A DNA stretch of 64,000 bases from Crocodylus rhombifer. Lineage: Eukaryota > Chordata > Crocodylia > Crocodylidae. The notes beneath the pieces were generated by a model. It was given only the letters and a program-made list of their open reading frames with translations. It made no database searches and had not been told where the DNA came from. The DNA lies in NCBI GenBank assembly GCA_038503035.1, contig JAVSML010025230.1, positions 186,001 to 250,000 on the forward strand, in the 5' to 3' direction. Below are positions 35,421-46,456 of this stretch, in pieces. Every line of letters starts with the position of its first letter. Within the stretch, counting starts at the first letter, position 1. The translations under genes were made by a program, and so were the position numbers.

Positions 35421-35645
35421 TGTGTGTGTTTGTGTGTATGACTGATCTGGGGACTGGAGGAACCCAGCCCCACTGAACTAAGTCCTGCAAGATAGCTCCA
35501 CTGGGGGTGAGGGCTTGCAGAAGGGAGAGATACAGCTCCGTATAGAAACACAAGTAACAGAAGCAGCACATTGCTAGAATTACCAAGACCCTAGCCCTAA
35601 TAAATGAGCACACCCGAAAGTAGCGGGCAAATCTGGTAACACAAG

Positions 35646-36340
35646 GCAAGACAATGCCCAGGCTAAGAAGTGAAATGAATGAACTGCCACCTCACAACAG
35701 TGGTGTTGTCTTGAAGGAAACCTGAAGAAGACCACAGGACACTATGGCTGCAAGCAGACATTGCCTTTGTGCTGCTATAAAAAATGTTATGGCAGCACAA
35801 AGCAGAAGTAAATAGATATCTGTGCACTTTGTTGCACCACAACTGCCAAATTTGTGGCCATGACAATAGGACCGGACCCGGAGGGGACCACCTGAACTGC
35901 CCTCCCCCTCTCCCTGTGCCAGATGGACCGTCACTTCACTCCAAGAGGATTCTTTGACAATGAATGACCCCGCTCCATACGAAGAGGACCCCCATGTTGA
36001 GACTCTATATGGACTGAGGCACTTCCTCCGAACCACTTTCACCACCACTGAGGACCATTGTAAGGGGTTTGTGTGCATCTATCTTCTTTCTCTTTCAGCG
36101 TCGTGAACCGCCTCCCTCCCCTTCCCCCTTCCCCCTTATCCCCCACGCCCGGGCTTAGTTGGCTAACATTGTATCTTCTATAACCTAGTTACATTCCCTT
36201 CCTCACCCCCATCCCTTTATTGTTAGTCCCTCGCTCGGGCGAGCTGTATTTCTCTATCAGCTTTGTCATCTTTTTTCTGGATTCCCAATCCTAAACGTTT
36301 ACTAATAAAAGTCAATTTGTGCCATTGTTTGGCAGTGGAT
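35646..36340 (+). other. unclassified segment with hairpin and polyadenylation signal
   Basis: A short stem (ctttgtgctgctataa near 35766 with ttatggcagcacaaag near 35789) is followed by a C-rich stretch (36105-36150) and AATAAA at 36304-36309. The pyrimidine-rich run and AATAAA suggest the 3' end of a retroelement or a retroposed transcript. No protein domain is recognisable and no duplications were found. Confidence 0.35.
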
Positions 36341-38139
36341 GTATATTTGTATTAAGATGGAAGACTGAAGGCATCCTGGAACTGCTCATGTTCTTCAGTC
36401 ACTCTGAGCAGGTGAACCTGGAGCATAAGGGGCCTGATCCTGTGTGGGACATAGAGAAAAATCCCAGAGCATGCAGGATCAGGCCCCTGAAGTCCCAGAA
36501 GTGCCTGTCCAGGATTCCCTGTTTCCCAACATGTGCTCCAGGAATCCCCAAATGCAGCTCCCCATTTGCAGAAGCACACTGCACCACAAGTGTTGTCTCT
36601 CAGGATTGGGCCACTGGAGTGGCAAGGGCCTGATCCTGCAGGACAACAGGTGACATATGTTTCACCCAGTAAAGTGGATCAGCTGTGGCAAGACACATCC
36701 CAGCACAGCTGATCTGCTTCATTTAGCAATGTCTGCTTATAGCTTAAGACATGCCTCCACTGCCTCTTATTGTGCTCATGAGTACTGTCAGGAAAACATA
36801 CTTAACCCACTCACTTCCACTTCACATGGGCAAAAAACTGATGTATGTATTGTTGCCACTATTAAGATGACACTGGGCACATGCCAGTAGGTACTCCTGA
36901 GCCTGAGAGTAGGAAAATGCTGAACAACAGCCTGACTTAGCCTTTAAGAAACTTACTGTCATCTTCCCAACAGTGCAGGCACATTCTACTGTACAAGCAG
37001 AATGATAAACACGCAGGATAGAATTTGAAAAAGTCAATGGGACTTGTGTTCCCAATTCACTTAGGTACTGTAAAAATTTTATTCCATGCTAAACATTTTG
37101 CGGATACAATTCCTGAGCATAGTTCTTTAGCTACCACAAAATAAAGAAATGTAGTAACACTGCCACTTGCTCTTCTAGAATGTAGATATTCTCCATTCAG
37201 AAAGTGACTTTCTAATTTCGTAAGCATTTTTAAAGAATCAAGTTGGAAAATTCCTTATCTAGCTTGCTTACCATCTTTAAATCACTGGCCATATTCAGTC
37301 TTTTTTTTCAAACAACATTAGGGTAAGGTATCACTTGATGAGGCTTTTTTTGTGCTTTGCTTTTTTGTATTTTCAGGTGTACCAGTTACTTTTCTTTCAA
37401 TAGCTGTGTTGCAGCTTGTACAGAAGTTCTGCATAAATATTTTTTACTCTTTCAGAAGTTCCACCCTCTGTGTGTATTGTAGATCCCTATACCTTGGTTT
37501 TATTCTGGAACACAAACTCAGGAAGACAATAATTCTGCCTCCAGACAGGAGAGGAAGCAGATTTCAACATGCAAAATATGGATGAATTCCATACTCATTT
37601 TCATTTGGAACTCCTTACAAAGTAAGTATTATAAGGTAGTTTTGATCAGATTTTTTTCTATGGAAATGATTTTTGACAGAAAATTCTTGGTGAAGACATA
37701 TTTTTCATCCTAAGTGCCCTCTTTCTTTGGAAAAAAAATAATTAATTTGTCAAAATTCTGAAAAAAATAGTTGGATTTGTCTTTGCCACCATGTCTCTTG
37801 GGAGTTCTAGTGCAGTAGTTTCCTCATATCTCATTTTAGGGCTATCCAGCAAAACTGCCCTTTCCATCTATGTACAAAGGCCATGGGGTTTGCTTACTGT
37901 GAAGGGAGTACCACACTCTCTCATGGGAGATATATTTTGGTTAGGAAGCATAGCCTAAATAGGAGAAATTCCAGGAACTACTCTAGCAGCCTTCTTGATT
38001 CAAATATTTAAGATTTTTGGCTCCAGATAGACTTTTTCTAATGCTTTCCACAAGAAAGAACCCATTTCTCAACTAATTCTGCACCCAAGCCTATTAAGGA
38101 TTCCAGATAATACTATCATAATAAATGGTTCTATGCTCA
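36341..38139. other. spacer with one long-stem inverted repeat
   Basis: Perfect 14-bp arms (ggggcctgatcctg at 36429 and caggatcaggcccc near 36474) flank a ~32-base loop; a third copy of the word lies near 36628. No gene recognised. Confidence 0.5.
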
Positions 38140-38147
38140 CTTATTAG

Positions 38148-38677
38148 CAGGGATCCAGGTTTTCTGTTTCCCAAGGAGAGTTCCAGCCTCACCAGGGCAG
38201 TACAGAGCTTGCAGCAGCAAGCCCCTTTGCTGCATGGGGCTGCTCTTCCCTGCACCACCACGTCCCACCCCTTGGGCTGTGGGTGGCCCAGGGAACCTGA
38301 GCTCTCAGCACACACCCATTCCCCTACCCCCACCCTGTTCACAGAGCTGGGGGGCACAGGCCCCCCCTGCCCCTGGGAGTGCTTGCAGTGTTGGGGATCT
38401 GGCCTCACCCCACCAGAGCCTGCAGCAGGCAGGCACCAGGTGGGGAGCTGGGCTCTGCTCCACTGCAGCAGATGCTGTCTTCTGGCAGGAGGCTGTGGAC
38501 CTGGGTCCCTGGCCCCATAGTTCTGGCAGGGCTGAGGAGGCAGGGGGATATGGGTGGGGGATGAGGGACACCAGCAGGGCCTGGACCTTTCATTTTAATC
38601 ATGGATTTTGAGGTATTTAATCAGAGAGTTTGCATGTTTTGTTTTGTTTTTTTAATCAGGGAAAGCCAAAATCCATT
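38148..38677. mobile_element. hAT-like non-autonomous element (530 bp), exact 8-bp duplication
   Basis: cttattag flanks both sides exactly (38140-38147, 38678-38685). The left end cagggatccaggttttctgtttccc matches the reverse complement of the right end (aatggattttggctttccc) apart from decay of the outermost bases. The same terminal word occurs at the right end of 47819-48716. The core is G/C-rich and gives spurious open frames on both strands. Confidence 0.88.
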
Positions 38678-38685
38678 CTTATTAG

Positions 38686-40557
38686 CAGTTTTAATGGAGA
38701 GGCCAAGGATTGATGTGCAACTAAATGCCTTCTACAGTTGTCCTACAAGTCACTCAAACAAGTCTGGGATTAGGGCAGTCATAGGCCAATCCAATGCACT
38801 TTCTGCGCTTCCTTGGCCTGTGGACAAATAAAATCAGTTCAATTCCCAGTGCAGATAATCTGGTACTTTTTTGTAAGCATCACCTTTGCTCTTAAAAATA
38901 AATAATAAAAGCTAATTAGCTAGGAAGCAAATTCTTCAAGAACTAATATCACTAGATTTTGTTTTTCACAAACTAGTTAAGTTTCTGTGTTTTTTGCCTA
39001 CAATCTTCTGTTCATCTTCCATTTAGTTTTCTCTTCTTCCCTCACCCCACCTGCCTTCCTCCCTCCATCTGTAATGCTTACATATAAAGCTTAGCTAGAG
39101 GCAGTAGCAGCTCAAACTAATGCAAAGAGTTGAGTAGGATGCTGCAGTCATATCAAGAAATCAATGATATATTGAAGCACTTTTTAATTAGACCACTGTG
39201 GTCTTGAACTAGCCTGGAGTCACAAAGATTATGTAATTGCTTGTGGCATTCTTGATATGTGGTTCACTCATAGTTAAAAGGAAGATTATCGACTCCACAG
39301 ATAAGTTATGAGAACTGATGAGGTCTTGCCGAGTGCACAAACTCTTCTTTGCACAACAAAACAATGGAATTTTATGACCCACTTCTCTTTACTTTGAAGA
39401 GAATAAACTCTTAATTAGTGGCTATGCTAATAAGAAAAAATGAAGAGGTATCTAATAAAAAGGAATATTTTTTCAGTTTAACTTTGATTTAAAGACCAAC
39501 TCTATTGCAAGAAGAACCTTATTTATAAAGACTTATCCCTTATAACTCATTTGCCTAATTACTGACCTAGGAATTAAATTTGCACAACTATCTGCATATA
39601 TTAGGAGCGTACGAAAAACAAGGGAAATCATCCTAGGCTTCTATAATGGCCAATTGATTTCCATGAGTTGAGGATTTGACTCTGAGAATTAAGTTTATAT
39701 AAGGATGTCATTCATTTTATTAGTCACTTCCACTTAAGAAATAATCAATAGCACCTTCCTTTTCCTGATAACAAGACACTAGGTCTCATGGAAAATGACA
39801 TGTTTAAATAACATTAAAATGGTTCTGAGGAATTTCAGTTGTATTTTCATTCATCTATATACATTTTTTTCATAACGGATTTATTTACAACAAAGAATTT
39901 TCATCATGTTCCAGAGCCTCTTGAAACTTAAAATGCAATTTTAGATCTGTGGAATTTAAAGGAGTGATGACATTTGCTTGACAAGATTTTGCCCTGGATA
40001 CAAATGGAAAGGAAAGTTGCCCATCAACAGGCTCCTGGAAAGTGCCAGATTTTTATAAGCATTTAGACTTCCACAGAACATAGGTGCCTAGGCCCTTTTG
40101 GAAATTCCAGTAGACATCTCCCTTCAAACGGAAGTGTATAAATATGTTTAAAAATGGCCGTTGATAATAGCTTAACTGATTATTAAGAAACCCTTAAAAA
40201 TGGCCCAATTGGGGAAAGAAGGTTAAGTTGTGGTTTATCCTGTTCTTCTAGATATACCAGGAAGTTAGACCAAGAAAGGACAAGAAAGAATGAGTTTGGC
40301 CAGTGACCCCCAGATCTGTCATAGGGACTTAACCCATTTGCAAACAAAAATATTTTTAAAATAAATTCAGTCCTTCCATATAAAATGAACAAATATATTA
40401 GAAGTAACAGGAGAAAGAAAAGAAAGAAAGGGAAAAAAAGTGGTTACTGTATAAAGTAATCAGGCATGCAGTAGGTAAATATGCCAAAAAGAAGTAACCT
40501 CTTTACAGAAATCTACTTAATGCACATGGAGGGGAAGTAAAAAAACGCAGACTGCTC
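38686..40557. other. AT-rich spacer
   Basis: Nothing recognised in 1.9 kb. Confidence 0.4.
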
Positions 40558-40558
40558 A

Positions 40559-40829
40559 TGGTTCCCAGTGCCATTTTCAGTTTTTTCATGATAAGACCCT
40601 GCTACTGATTGGTGGAGAGGGATGTCCTTCATGTAGCCCACCCCACACCACTGATTGGTGGATGGGGCGGGGTTGCATAAAAGGCAGCCCTCTCAGCCAA
40701 TCAGCAGTAGAAAGGTGGGTGGGCAGCTCCCATCTTGGCTGCTCCTCTTCATACCAGCGGTTTCCCCCCTGAACACCAGCGGGCTGTCAAACTGGGCCAC
40801 AGCAGCCACTGGCTCCCACTGGGGAACCA
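40559..40829 (+). mobile_element. inverted-repeat element with promoter-like core (271 bp)
   Basis: Ends tggttcccagtg and, in reverse complement, tggttccccagtg form a terminal inverted repeat. Inside are three CCAAT-box-like words (gattggtgg twice near 40608 and 40652, ccaatcagc near 40698), a GC box (ggggcgggg, near 40666) and TATA-like cataaaagg (near 40676). This is either a DNA transposon fragment with a captured promoter or a piece of an LTR. I found no target duplication. A CR1 3' end follows immediately. Confidence 0.5.
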
Positions 40830-40835
40830 GCATTT

Positions 40836-42178
40836 TATCATCATAGAAGTGGGGTCGGAGGGACCTTGTAGATCTTCAAGTCCGACCCCCTGCCTGGGCA
40901 GGAGAAAAACTGGGCTTAAATGATTCCAGCCAGGTAGGCATCAAGCCTCCTCTTAAAGATACCGAGGGTAGGAGCCAGCACCACTTCCCTTGGAAGATGG
41001 TTCCAGATCCTAGCTGCCCTACCTGTGAAGTAATTCTTATGGATGTCTAATCTAAACCTCCTCTCCAACAACTTGTGGCCATTATTTGTTGTTATGCCAG
41101 AGGGTGCTAGCGGAAACAAGGTCTCTCCCAAACCCTTCTGGTCCCCCCTAGTGAGTTTATAGACGGTCACCTGGTCCCCCCTCAGCCTTCTTTTATGAAG
41201 GCTGAACAGCTTCATGTCCCACAGTCTCACATTGTAGGGTCTGCCCTGTTGTCCCCAGATCATGCAGGTGGCCCTCCTCTGGAACCTCTCAATGTAGTCC
41301 ACATCCCTCCTGAAGTGGGGCACACAGAACTGGACACAGTACTCCAGCTGTGGCCTGACCAATGTCACGTAGAGGGGGAGGATCACCTCCTTGGCCCTGC
41401 TAGAGATGCACCTGTGGATGCACGATTAGGTCCAGTTAGCCCTGCCAACCGTGACCTCACATTGTCGGCCCATGTTCATCTTGGAGTCAATAATGACTCC
41501 AAGATCCCTTTCTGCCTCCGTGCTCTCAAGAAGGGAGTTTCCCATCGTATAAGTGTGCTGCTGGTTACTACTGCCCAAGTGCAGCACCCTGCACTTGTCA
41601 GTATTGAAACGCATCCTGTTTTTGTTAGCCCACCCCTGTAACCTGTCCAGGTCTTGCTGCAGTCTTTCCCTCCCTACTAACGTGCTCACCTCACCCCAAA
41701 TTTTGGTATTATCAGTGAATTTAAACAGGTGCTTTTCACCCCATCATCCAAATCACTGATAAAGAAATTGAACAGAGCAGACCCAAGGACTGAGCCCTGG
41801 GGGATTCCACTGCCCACTTCTCCCCAGGTCAAATATGATCCATCCACCACCACCCTCTGAGTATGACTCTTCAGCCAATCTTCAATCCATCTGACTGTGT
41901 AGGCATCAATGCCAAAGTTGCCTAGTTTTTTAATGAGGATGGGGTGGGAGACAGTGTCAAAGGCCTTGCTGAAATCCAGAAGGACTATGTCCATGGTGAC
42001 ACCTGCATCCATTGCTTTTGTGACCTGATCATAAAAGGCAGTCAGGTTGATCTGACATGACCTGCCCCTAATGAAACCATGCTGGTTGCCCTTGAGCATC
42101 ATCCCTGAAGCCGGCCCATCGCAGATGTGCTCCTTGATGATCTTCTCAAAGAGTTTCCCTAGGACTGAGGTAAGACTG
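40836..42178 (-). mobile_element. CR1 LINE, 5'-truncated (second subfamily)
   Basis: The reversed 3' terminus (tcatagaagtggggtcggagggaccttgtag) differs from that of 30452 and resembles the plus-strand copy at 46457-47449, so these two belong to one subfamily. Similarity ends abruptly at about 42178 (aggactgaggtaagactgac). Confidence 0.9.
40916..42102 (-). pseudogene. CR1 ORF2 reverse transcriptase, frameshifted
   Basis: Upstream frame (42102 to 41686): GNQHGFIRGRSCQINLTAF, IVLLDFSKAFDTVSHPIL with the first catalytic aspartate, RVVVDGSYLTWGEVGSG and IPQGSVLGSALFNFFISDL. A frameshift just before the aspartate pair moves reading to the second frame (41689 to 41426: RLQGWANKNRMRFNTDKCR, VLHLGSSNQQHTY, ERDLGVIIDSKMNMG). 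At the YXDD-type site the DNA encodes FTDN rather than FTDD, so the second aspartate is lost. The last part (41386 to 40916: LVRPQLEYCVQFCVPHFRRD, WNHLPREVVLAPTLGIF) is open to the natural C-terminus. Dead copy. Confidence 0.9.
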
Positions 42179-43040
42179 ACTTATTTTTAGTAAGGGTTTA
42201 TTTTTTCGGTGATTCCCTGCAAAATTGTAAGGAATGCCAGTTTTCATGGTGATTTCAGAAACTGACTTTTTTCAGTTTCTGTGAAAATCATGAAATTGCA
42301 AATTGAGTCGATGTCTACCTATTCATAGTAAAACGTACTTAGCTTTAAAGTATTTTAAGGAGTAGCGTTTAAAATTAAGTGTTGATATGAGATCAGGTTG
42401 GAAAACTGTGATGCAGTTGCTTGGAAACTGAGGCAAAGCACACCAAGCCAACCTTGCATTTCAAGCCTGTGGAAAGCTTGATCATTAACTCTAATACACT
42501 GCTATTTGCATTAATACATCATTTGGCAACTGACTGACTATCTGAAGGCACTCACCTACTTTTCCAAATTATAAATAAATGTATGTCTACAAATCTGTCT
42601 TGCTGCAAATATCATCTTTTATTTTCCACACAGTATGAGTTCCTTTCTGTGGCATTAAAATATTGTTGAAGCACAGGTACATACAGTTAGTAGATGATGT
42701 TAACAGGCTACTTGCTGCTCTGACAGCCAAAAAAGTATGGAAGAAGAGGTTGTTTTTTTTCCCCTTAATTAAGATTAATAAACTGAGTTCCAAAACAGCT
42801 GTAGAGAAGTTGCAATCCATGCTATTAGGTTTAATACTGACGTTTTGTAAGGATAAAATATATTTTCTATATATTAAGAGAAAATATCAATTGTGTTTTT
42901 CAGCATTAAAACAGTATTTTCTCATTAATATTAAGGATAACTTGTAACTCTAAGTTGTCTCCTTTCTGTTATTCTGCTAGCATAAAAGTGTCATGAAGGG
43001 AGTCGGACTGAATGGAAACAGAAGTATATGGAAGAATATT
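42179..43040. other. AT-rich spacer with hairpin
   Basis: Inverted words tggtgatttcagaaactgac and tcagtttctgtgaaaatca (about 42248-42292) form a hairpin that may belong to a decayed MITE. Otherwise nothing recognised. Confidence 0.4.
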
Positions 43041-43312
43041 AGAATCATAGAAAATTAGGGTTGGAACGGACTTCTGCAGATCATCTAGTCCAACCCCCTG
43101 CTGAAAGCAGGACGATCCCCAACTAGCTTATCCCAGCCAAGGCTTTGTCTACATGTGTCTTAAAGACCTCCAAGGATGGAGATCTATAACCTGTGACTAA
43201 TCTGTTCCAGTTCTTTACTACCCTCCTGATGAGAAAATTCTTCCTAATATCTAATCTAAACTTCCCTTACTGCAACTTGAGATCATTGTTCCTTGTTCTG
43301 AACAGTCTAGCT

Positions 43313-43853
43313 CAGGGATGGGCAAAATGCCAGATCTGGCCAGTGGGCAAACTCCATTTCCCAGTAGCACCTGCCCAGGTCAGTGTGGCCAGTTTCTGTG
43401 GACTCTGGCAGCAGTGGGGCTGTGACAGTGCAGGGCCAGGGTTTCCATGACCGGCCCCAGCAGCACTGGCAGAGTGCACAGGTGGGCAAGAAACTGCTCT
43501 TAGATCAGGGCTGGGATCTTGTGGCAGTGACAGTGTGGTCTGGAGCCAGGGAAGAGCCATGATCCATTGCCTGCATGAGGTGTACGAGCAATGGATCACA
43601 TTTCTGCTGCGGCTCTGGACCATGCTGTCACTGCTGCAAGATCCTGGCCAAGGAGCAGCTCACCACCCGTCTGCATGCCCTGCCACCACTGCTGGGACTG
43701 GACTCTACGGAAACCCTGGCCCATTCTGTCGTAGCTCCGCTGCTGCTGGGGTCTCCATGGCAACTAGCTGCAGCAATGCAGCCTGGGACTGCTGAGAAAT
43801 GGAGTCCACTGCAGGCCCAATCCAGCCCATGGGGTGGAATTTGCCTACCCCTG
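43313..43853. mobile_element. palindromic hAT-like element inside CR1 (541 bp)
   Basis: Ends CAGGGATGGGCAAAATGCC and, in reverse complement, CAGGGGTAGGCAAATTCCACC. Target copies gtctagct (43305-43312) and atttagct (43854-43861) match at 6 of 8, and removing the element restores the CR1 sequence seen at 54541-54580. The body is one long foldback: words such as gatcttg, gtggcagtgacagtgtggtc and ccatgatccattgc have their complements in reverse order on the right, with the centre near 43582. Confidence 0.9.
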
Positions 43854-43861
43854 ATTTAGCT

Positions 43862-45778
43862 CCATCCTCTTTGTAACCACCCTTCAGGTAATTGAAAGCT
43901 GCTATTAAATCCCTCCTCAGTCTTCTCTTCTCCAAACAAAATAAGCTAGATTCCCTCAGCTTCTCTTCATAAGTCATGCACTGTAGCCCCCTCACCATTT
44001 TTTGTTGCTCTCTGCTGGACTCTTTCCAATTTGCCAATACCCTTTCTGTAGTGTGTGTATAGGGATGGGGACAATAACTGGCTACAGTACTCCAAATGCA
44101 GGCTTAAGATGTGGTACTCCAGATGCGGTCTCACCAGTGCTGAATAGAGGGGAAGAATCACTTCCCTTGATCTGCTGGCAATACTCCTACCAATGCTGCC
44201 CAGTATGGCACGAGCCTTCTTTGCAACAAGGACACACTGCTGGCTCATATTCAGCTTATTGTACACTGTATACCTCAGGTCCTTTTCTGCAGAGCTGCTA
44301 CTTAGCCAGTCAGTCCCCAGCCTGTACCAGTGCATGGTACTATTCTGTCCTCAATGCAGGACTTTGCACTGGTCCTTGTTGAACCTCATGAGATTTCTTT
44401 TGGTCCAATCCTCCAATTGTCTAGCTTTCTGAATCCTAGCCCTACTCTCCAGAATATCTACTATTTCTCCCAGCTTGCTGTCATCTTTACACTTGCTGAG
44501 GGTGCACTCCATCCCATCTTCCAGGTCATTGATGAAGACACTGAAAAAAAGAGGTCTTTGAACTGAGCCCTGGGTCACTCCACTTGATATCAGCTGCCAG
44601 CTAGACATAGAGCCATTGATTACTACCCTTTGAGCCTAATGATCTGGCCAGTTTTCTGGCTGGATACAGCCAGATCCACCTTACAGTCCATTCATCCAAC
44701 CCATACTTCGTTAACTTGCTTGTGGTATATCTTGCTGAAGTCAAGATATACCACATCCACTAGTCTCCCTGCATCCACAGAGCCAGTCATCTCATCAATC
44801 AGGTTGGTCAGGCTTGAGTTGCCCTTGGTGAATCCATGCTGACTGTTCTTAATCACTTTCTTGTCCTCCAAGTACTTATAAATGGATTAATGCTTCATGA
44901 TTTTTCCAGGGACTGAAGTGAGGCTGACCAGTCTATAGTTCCTCAGATCCTCCTTCTTCCCTTTCTTTGTCCTTTTAAAAGATATTTGTCCTTTTCCAAT
45001 CATCTGGGACTTCTCCCAATCACCTTGAGTTTTTGAAGAAAATGGCCATGGACTCTGCCATCATATTAGCCAACTTCCTCACCACCTCGGGCACATTGCA
45101 TCCGGTCCCATGGATTTGTACACATCCAACTTTTCTAAATAGATCCTAACCTATTCCTTCACCATAATTGACTGCTCACCTCCTCTGCAAACTATGCTGC
45201 AGCCTGGGAACTGATCTTTCCTGTGAAGACTGATGTAAAACAGGCATTGAGTACTTCAGCCTTTTCTGCATCATCTGTCACTAGGTTGCATCCCCCATTT
45301 AGTAAAGGACCCATATTTTCCCTGATCTTCCTCCTGTTGCTGACATAGTTTTAAAAACCTTTCTTGTTATACTTCACATCCCTTGCTAGCTGCAACTCCA
45401 ATTGTGCTTTGTCCTTCTTGATTTCATTCCTGCATGTTCAACCAATATTCTTATACTTCTCCCTAGTTATTTATCCAAGTTTCCAGTTCTTGTAAGCTTC
45501 CCTTTGCTTTTAGCTCACTGAAGAGTTCCCTGCTAAGCCAGACTGGTTCTCTGCCATACCTGCTAGGCTTCCTGCATATTGGGATAGTTCATCCCTGTGC
45601 CCTATAAAGGTTTAAAACAATAGTAACAATACAGCCAGCTCTCCTGGACTCCCTTCCCCCTCAGATTGGCTTCCCAGGAAATCCTGCTCATCAGTTCTCT
45701 GAGTGAGTTGAAATCTGATTTTCTGAAGTCCAGGTCCTTACTCTGCTGCTCTCCTTCCTGTTGTCTTTGAGCAGCACT
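43862..45778 (-). pseudogene. CR1 ORF2 remnant, heavily mutated
   Basis: Recognisable pieces: WKESSREQQKMVRGLQCMTY and EKLRESSLFCLEKRRLRRD (about 44037-43900), [19 protein letters not shown] and [19 protein letters not shown] (about 44310-44110), and SSGVTQGSVQRPLFFSVFIND with LSKCKDDSKLGEIVD (about 44600-44450). Further upstream the frame is broken repeatedly. At the catalytic site the aspartate pair is retained (KDDSK) although neighbouring residues differ from the usual KFADDTK. Multiple stops and shifts make it non-functional. Confidence 0.85.
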
Positions 45779-46150
45779 GAATCATCCTGCAATCACAGGA
45801 AAGTAATAGGTTGGAATATAGATGCCTTTCTTTGTGCAGGAGAAACTCCATGTATGTCATGTGTGTCAGTGGAGAGCTCAATCTCCTTGCCTTTATCTTG
45901 CCACCACTAATTCTTGATTTCCCTAATCCTTTGAACTTCAGGCTTAAGGAGATTGTTTGTCTCCTACTGAAATGAAGTGTCATCTTGCCAAACAGAATAA
46001 GCCCCTCTCTTCTGGTAAAAGAAAAACTTGGATCTTGATGTCACTCACATCTAGAGTGCTGGTGTCTATAGGTGTATAGCCAATGGAGTCAGCATAGGAC
46101 AGAGTACAGCTGTTTTCAGATTATTGGATGAAATGATTGATATGATCTTT
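45779..46150. other. unassigned segment
   Basis: Between the CR1 end and the older LINE; may be more of the older LINE, too diverged to read. Confidence 0.35.
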
Positions 46151-46456
46151 GTTGCCCAACAGGTCCAAGAAAAGTGTGGAAAATACTGGCCAGATTTGGA
46201 TTCCCTGAAAAACACACCAATTTCATGGGGCTTCTCTACAACCAGGTGACTATGACAGTATTTTTTAGCAGATCAGAGACAGATCCATTTATCACCTGAA
46301 CTGGGGTCAAGCAAGGATGTATCATTGCCCCAGTTCTGTTCTCCATTTTTTTTACCATGATTCTGGTTATTGTTAAGGACAACCTCCCTGTCAGAATCAA
46401 CACTGAATACTGAATGCATGGATGACTCTTCATTCTGAGACTTTTTTACTCAAAGA
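46151..46456 (+). pseudogene. older non-CR1 LINE reverse transcriptase, left half
   Basis: From 46174 the frame gives VWKILARFGFPEKHTNFMG and, past a stop at 46297-46299, TGVKQGCIIAPVLFSIFF. The GVKQGC..AP.LF block marks a reverse-transcriptase family distinct from CR1, whose equivalent reads GVPQGSVLGP. The first catalytic aspartate would lie just upstream and is not readable. The frame continues to about 46410 (VKDNLPVRINTEY) and is cut by the CR1 insertion. I do not assign the clade. Confidence 0.75.

Larger units (their letters stand above)
33662..35641 (+). mobile_element. solo LTR of an endogenous retrovirus-like element (1980 bp)
   Basis: Terminal hexamers TGTTAC and GTAACA form a perfect inverted repeat, and caag flanks both sides (33658-33661, 35642-35645), a 4-bp duplication (5 bp, acaag, if the end is taken one base earlier). 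Internal signals are in LTR order: TATA box 34648-34655, polyadenylation hexamer 34990-34995, then a 3' part with a doubled ~130-bp segment and a second AATAAA at 35599-35604. Nothing resembling a primer-binding site, gag, pol or env follows, so it is a solo LTR. The class is undetermined; 4-bp duplications occur in gammaretrovirus-like ERVs. The length is unusual. Confidence 0.72.
43041..45778 (-). mobile_element. CR1 LINE, split by a hAT-like insertion (third subfamily)
   Basis: The reversed 3' end (agaatcatagaaaattagggttggaacgg) leads through the 3' non-coding part, the C-terminal domain and the reverse transcriptase to about 45778, within the linker between endonuclease and reverse transcriptase. 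It aligns throughout with 54271-57090. A 541-bp element at 43313-43853 interrupts it within aacagtctagct|ccatcctc. Confidence 0.9.

Noticed and set aside
33662..35641. full endogenous provirus
   Set aside because: No primer-binding site, gag, pol, env or second LTR is found; the flanking repeat directly adjoins both ends.
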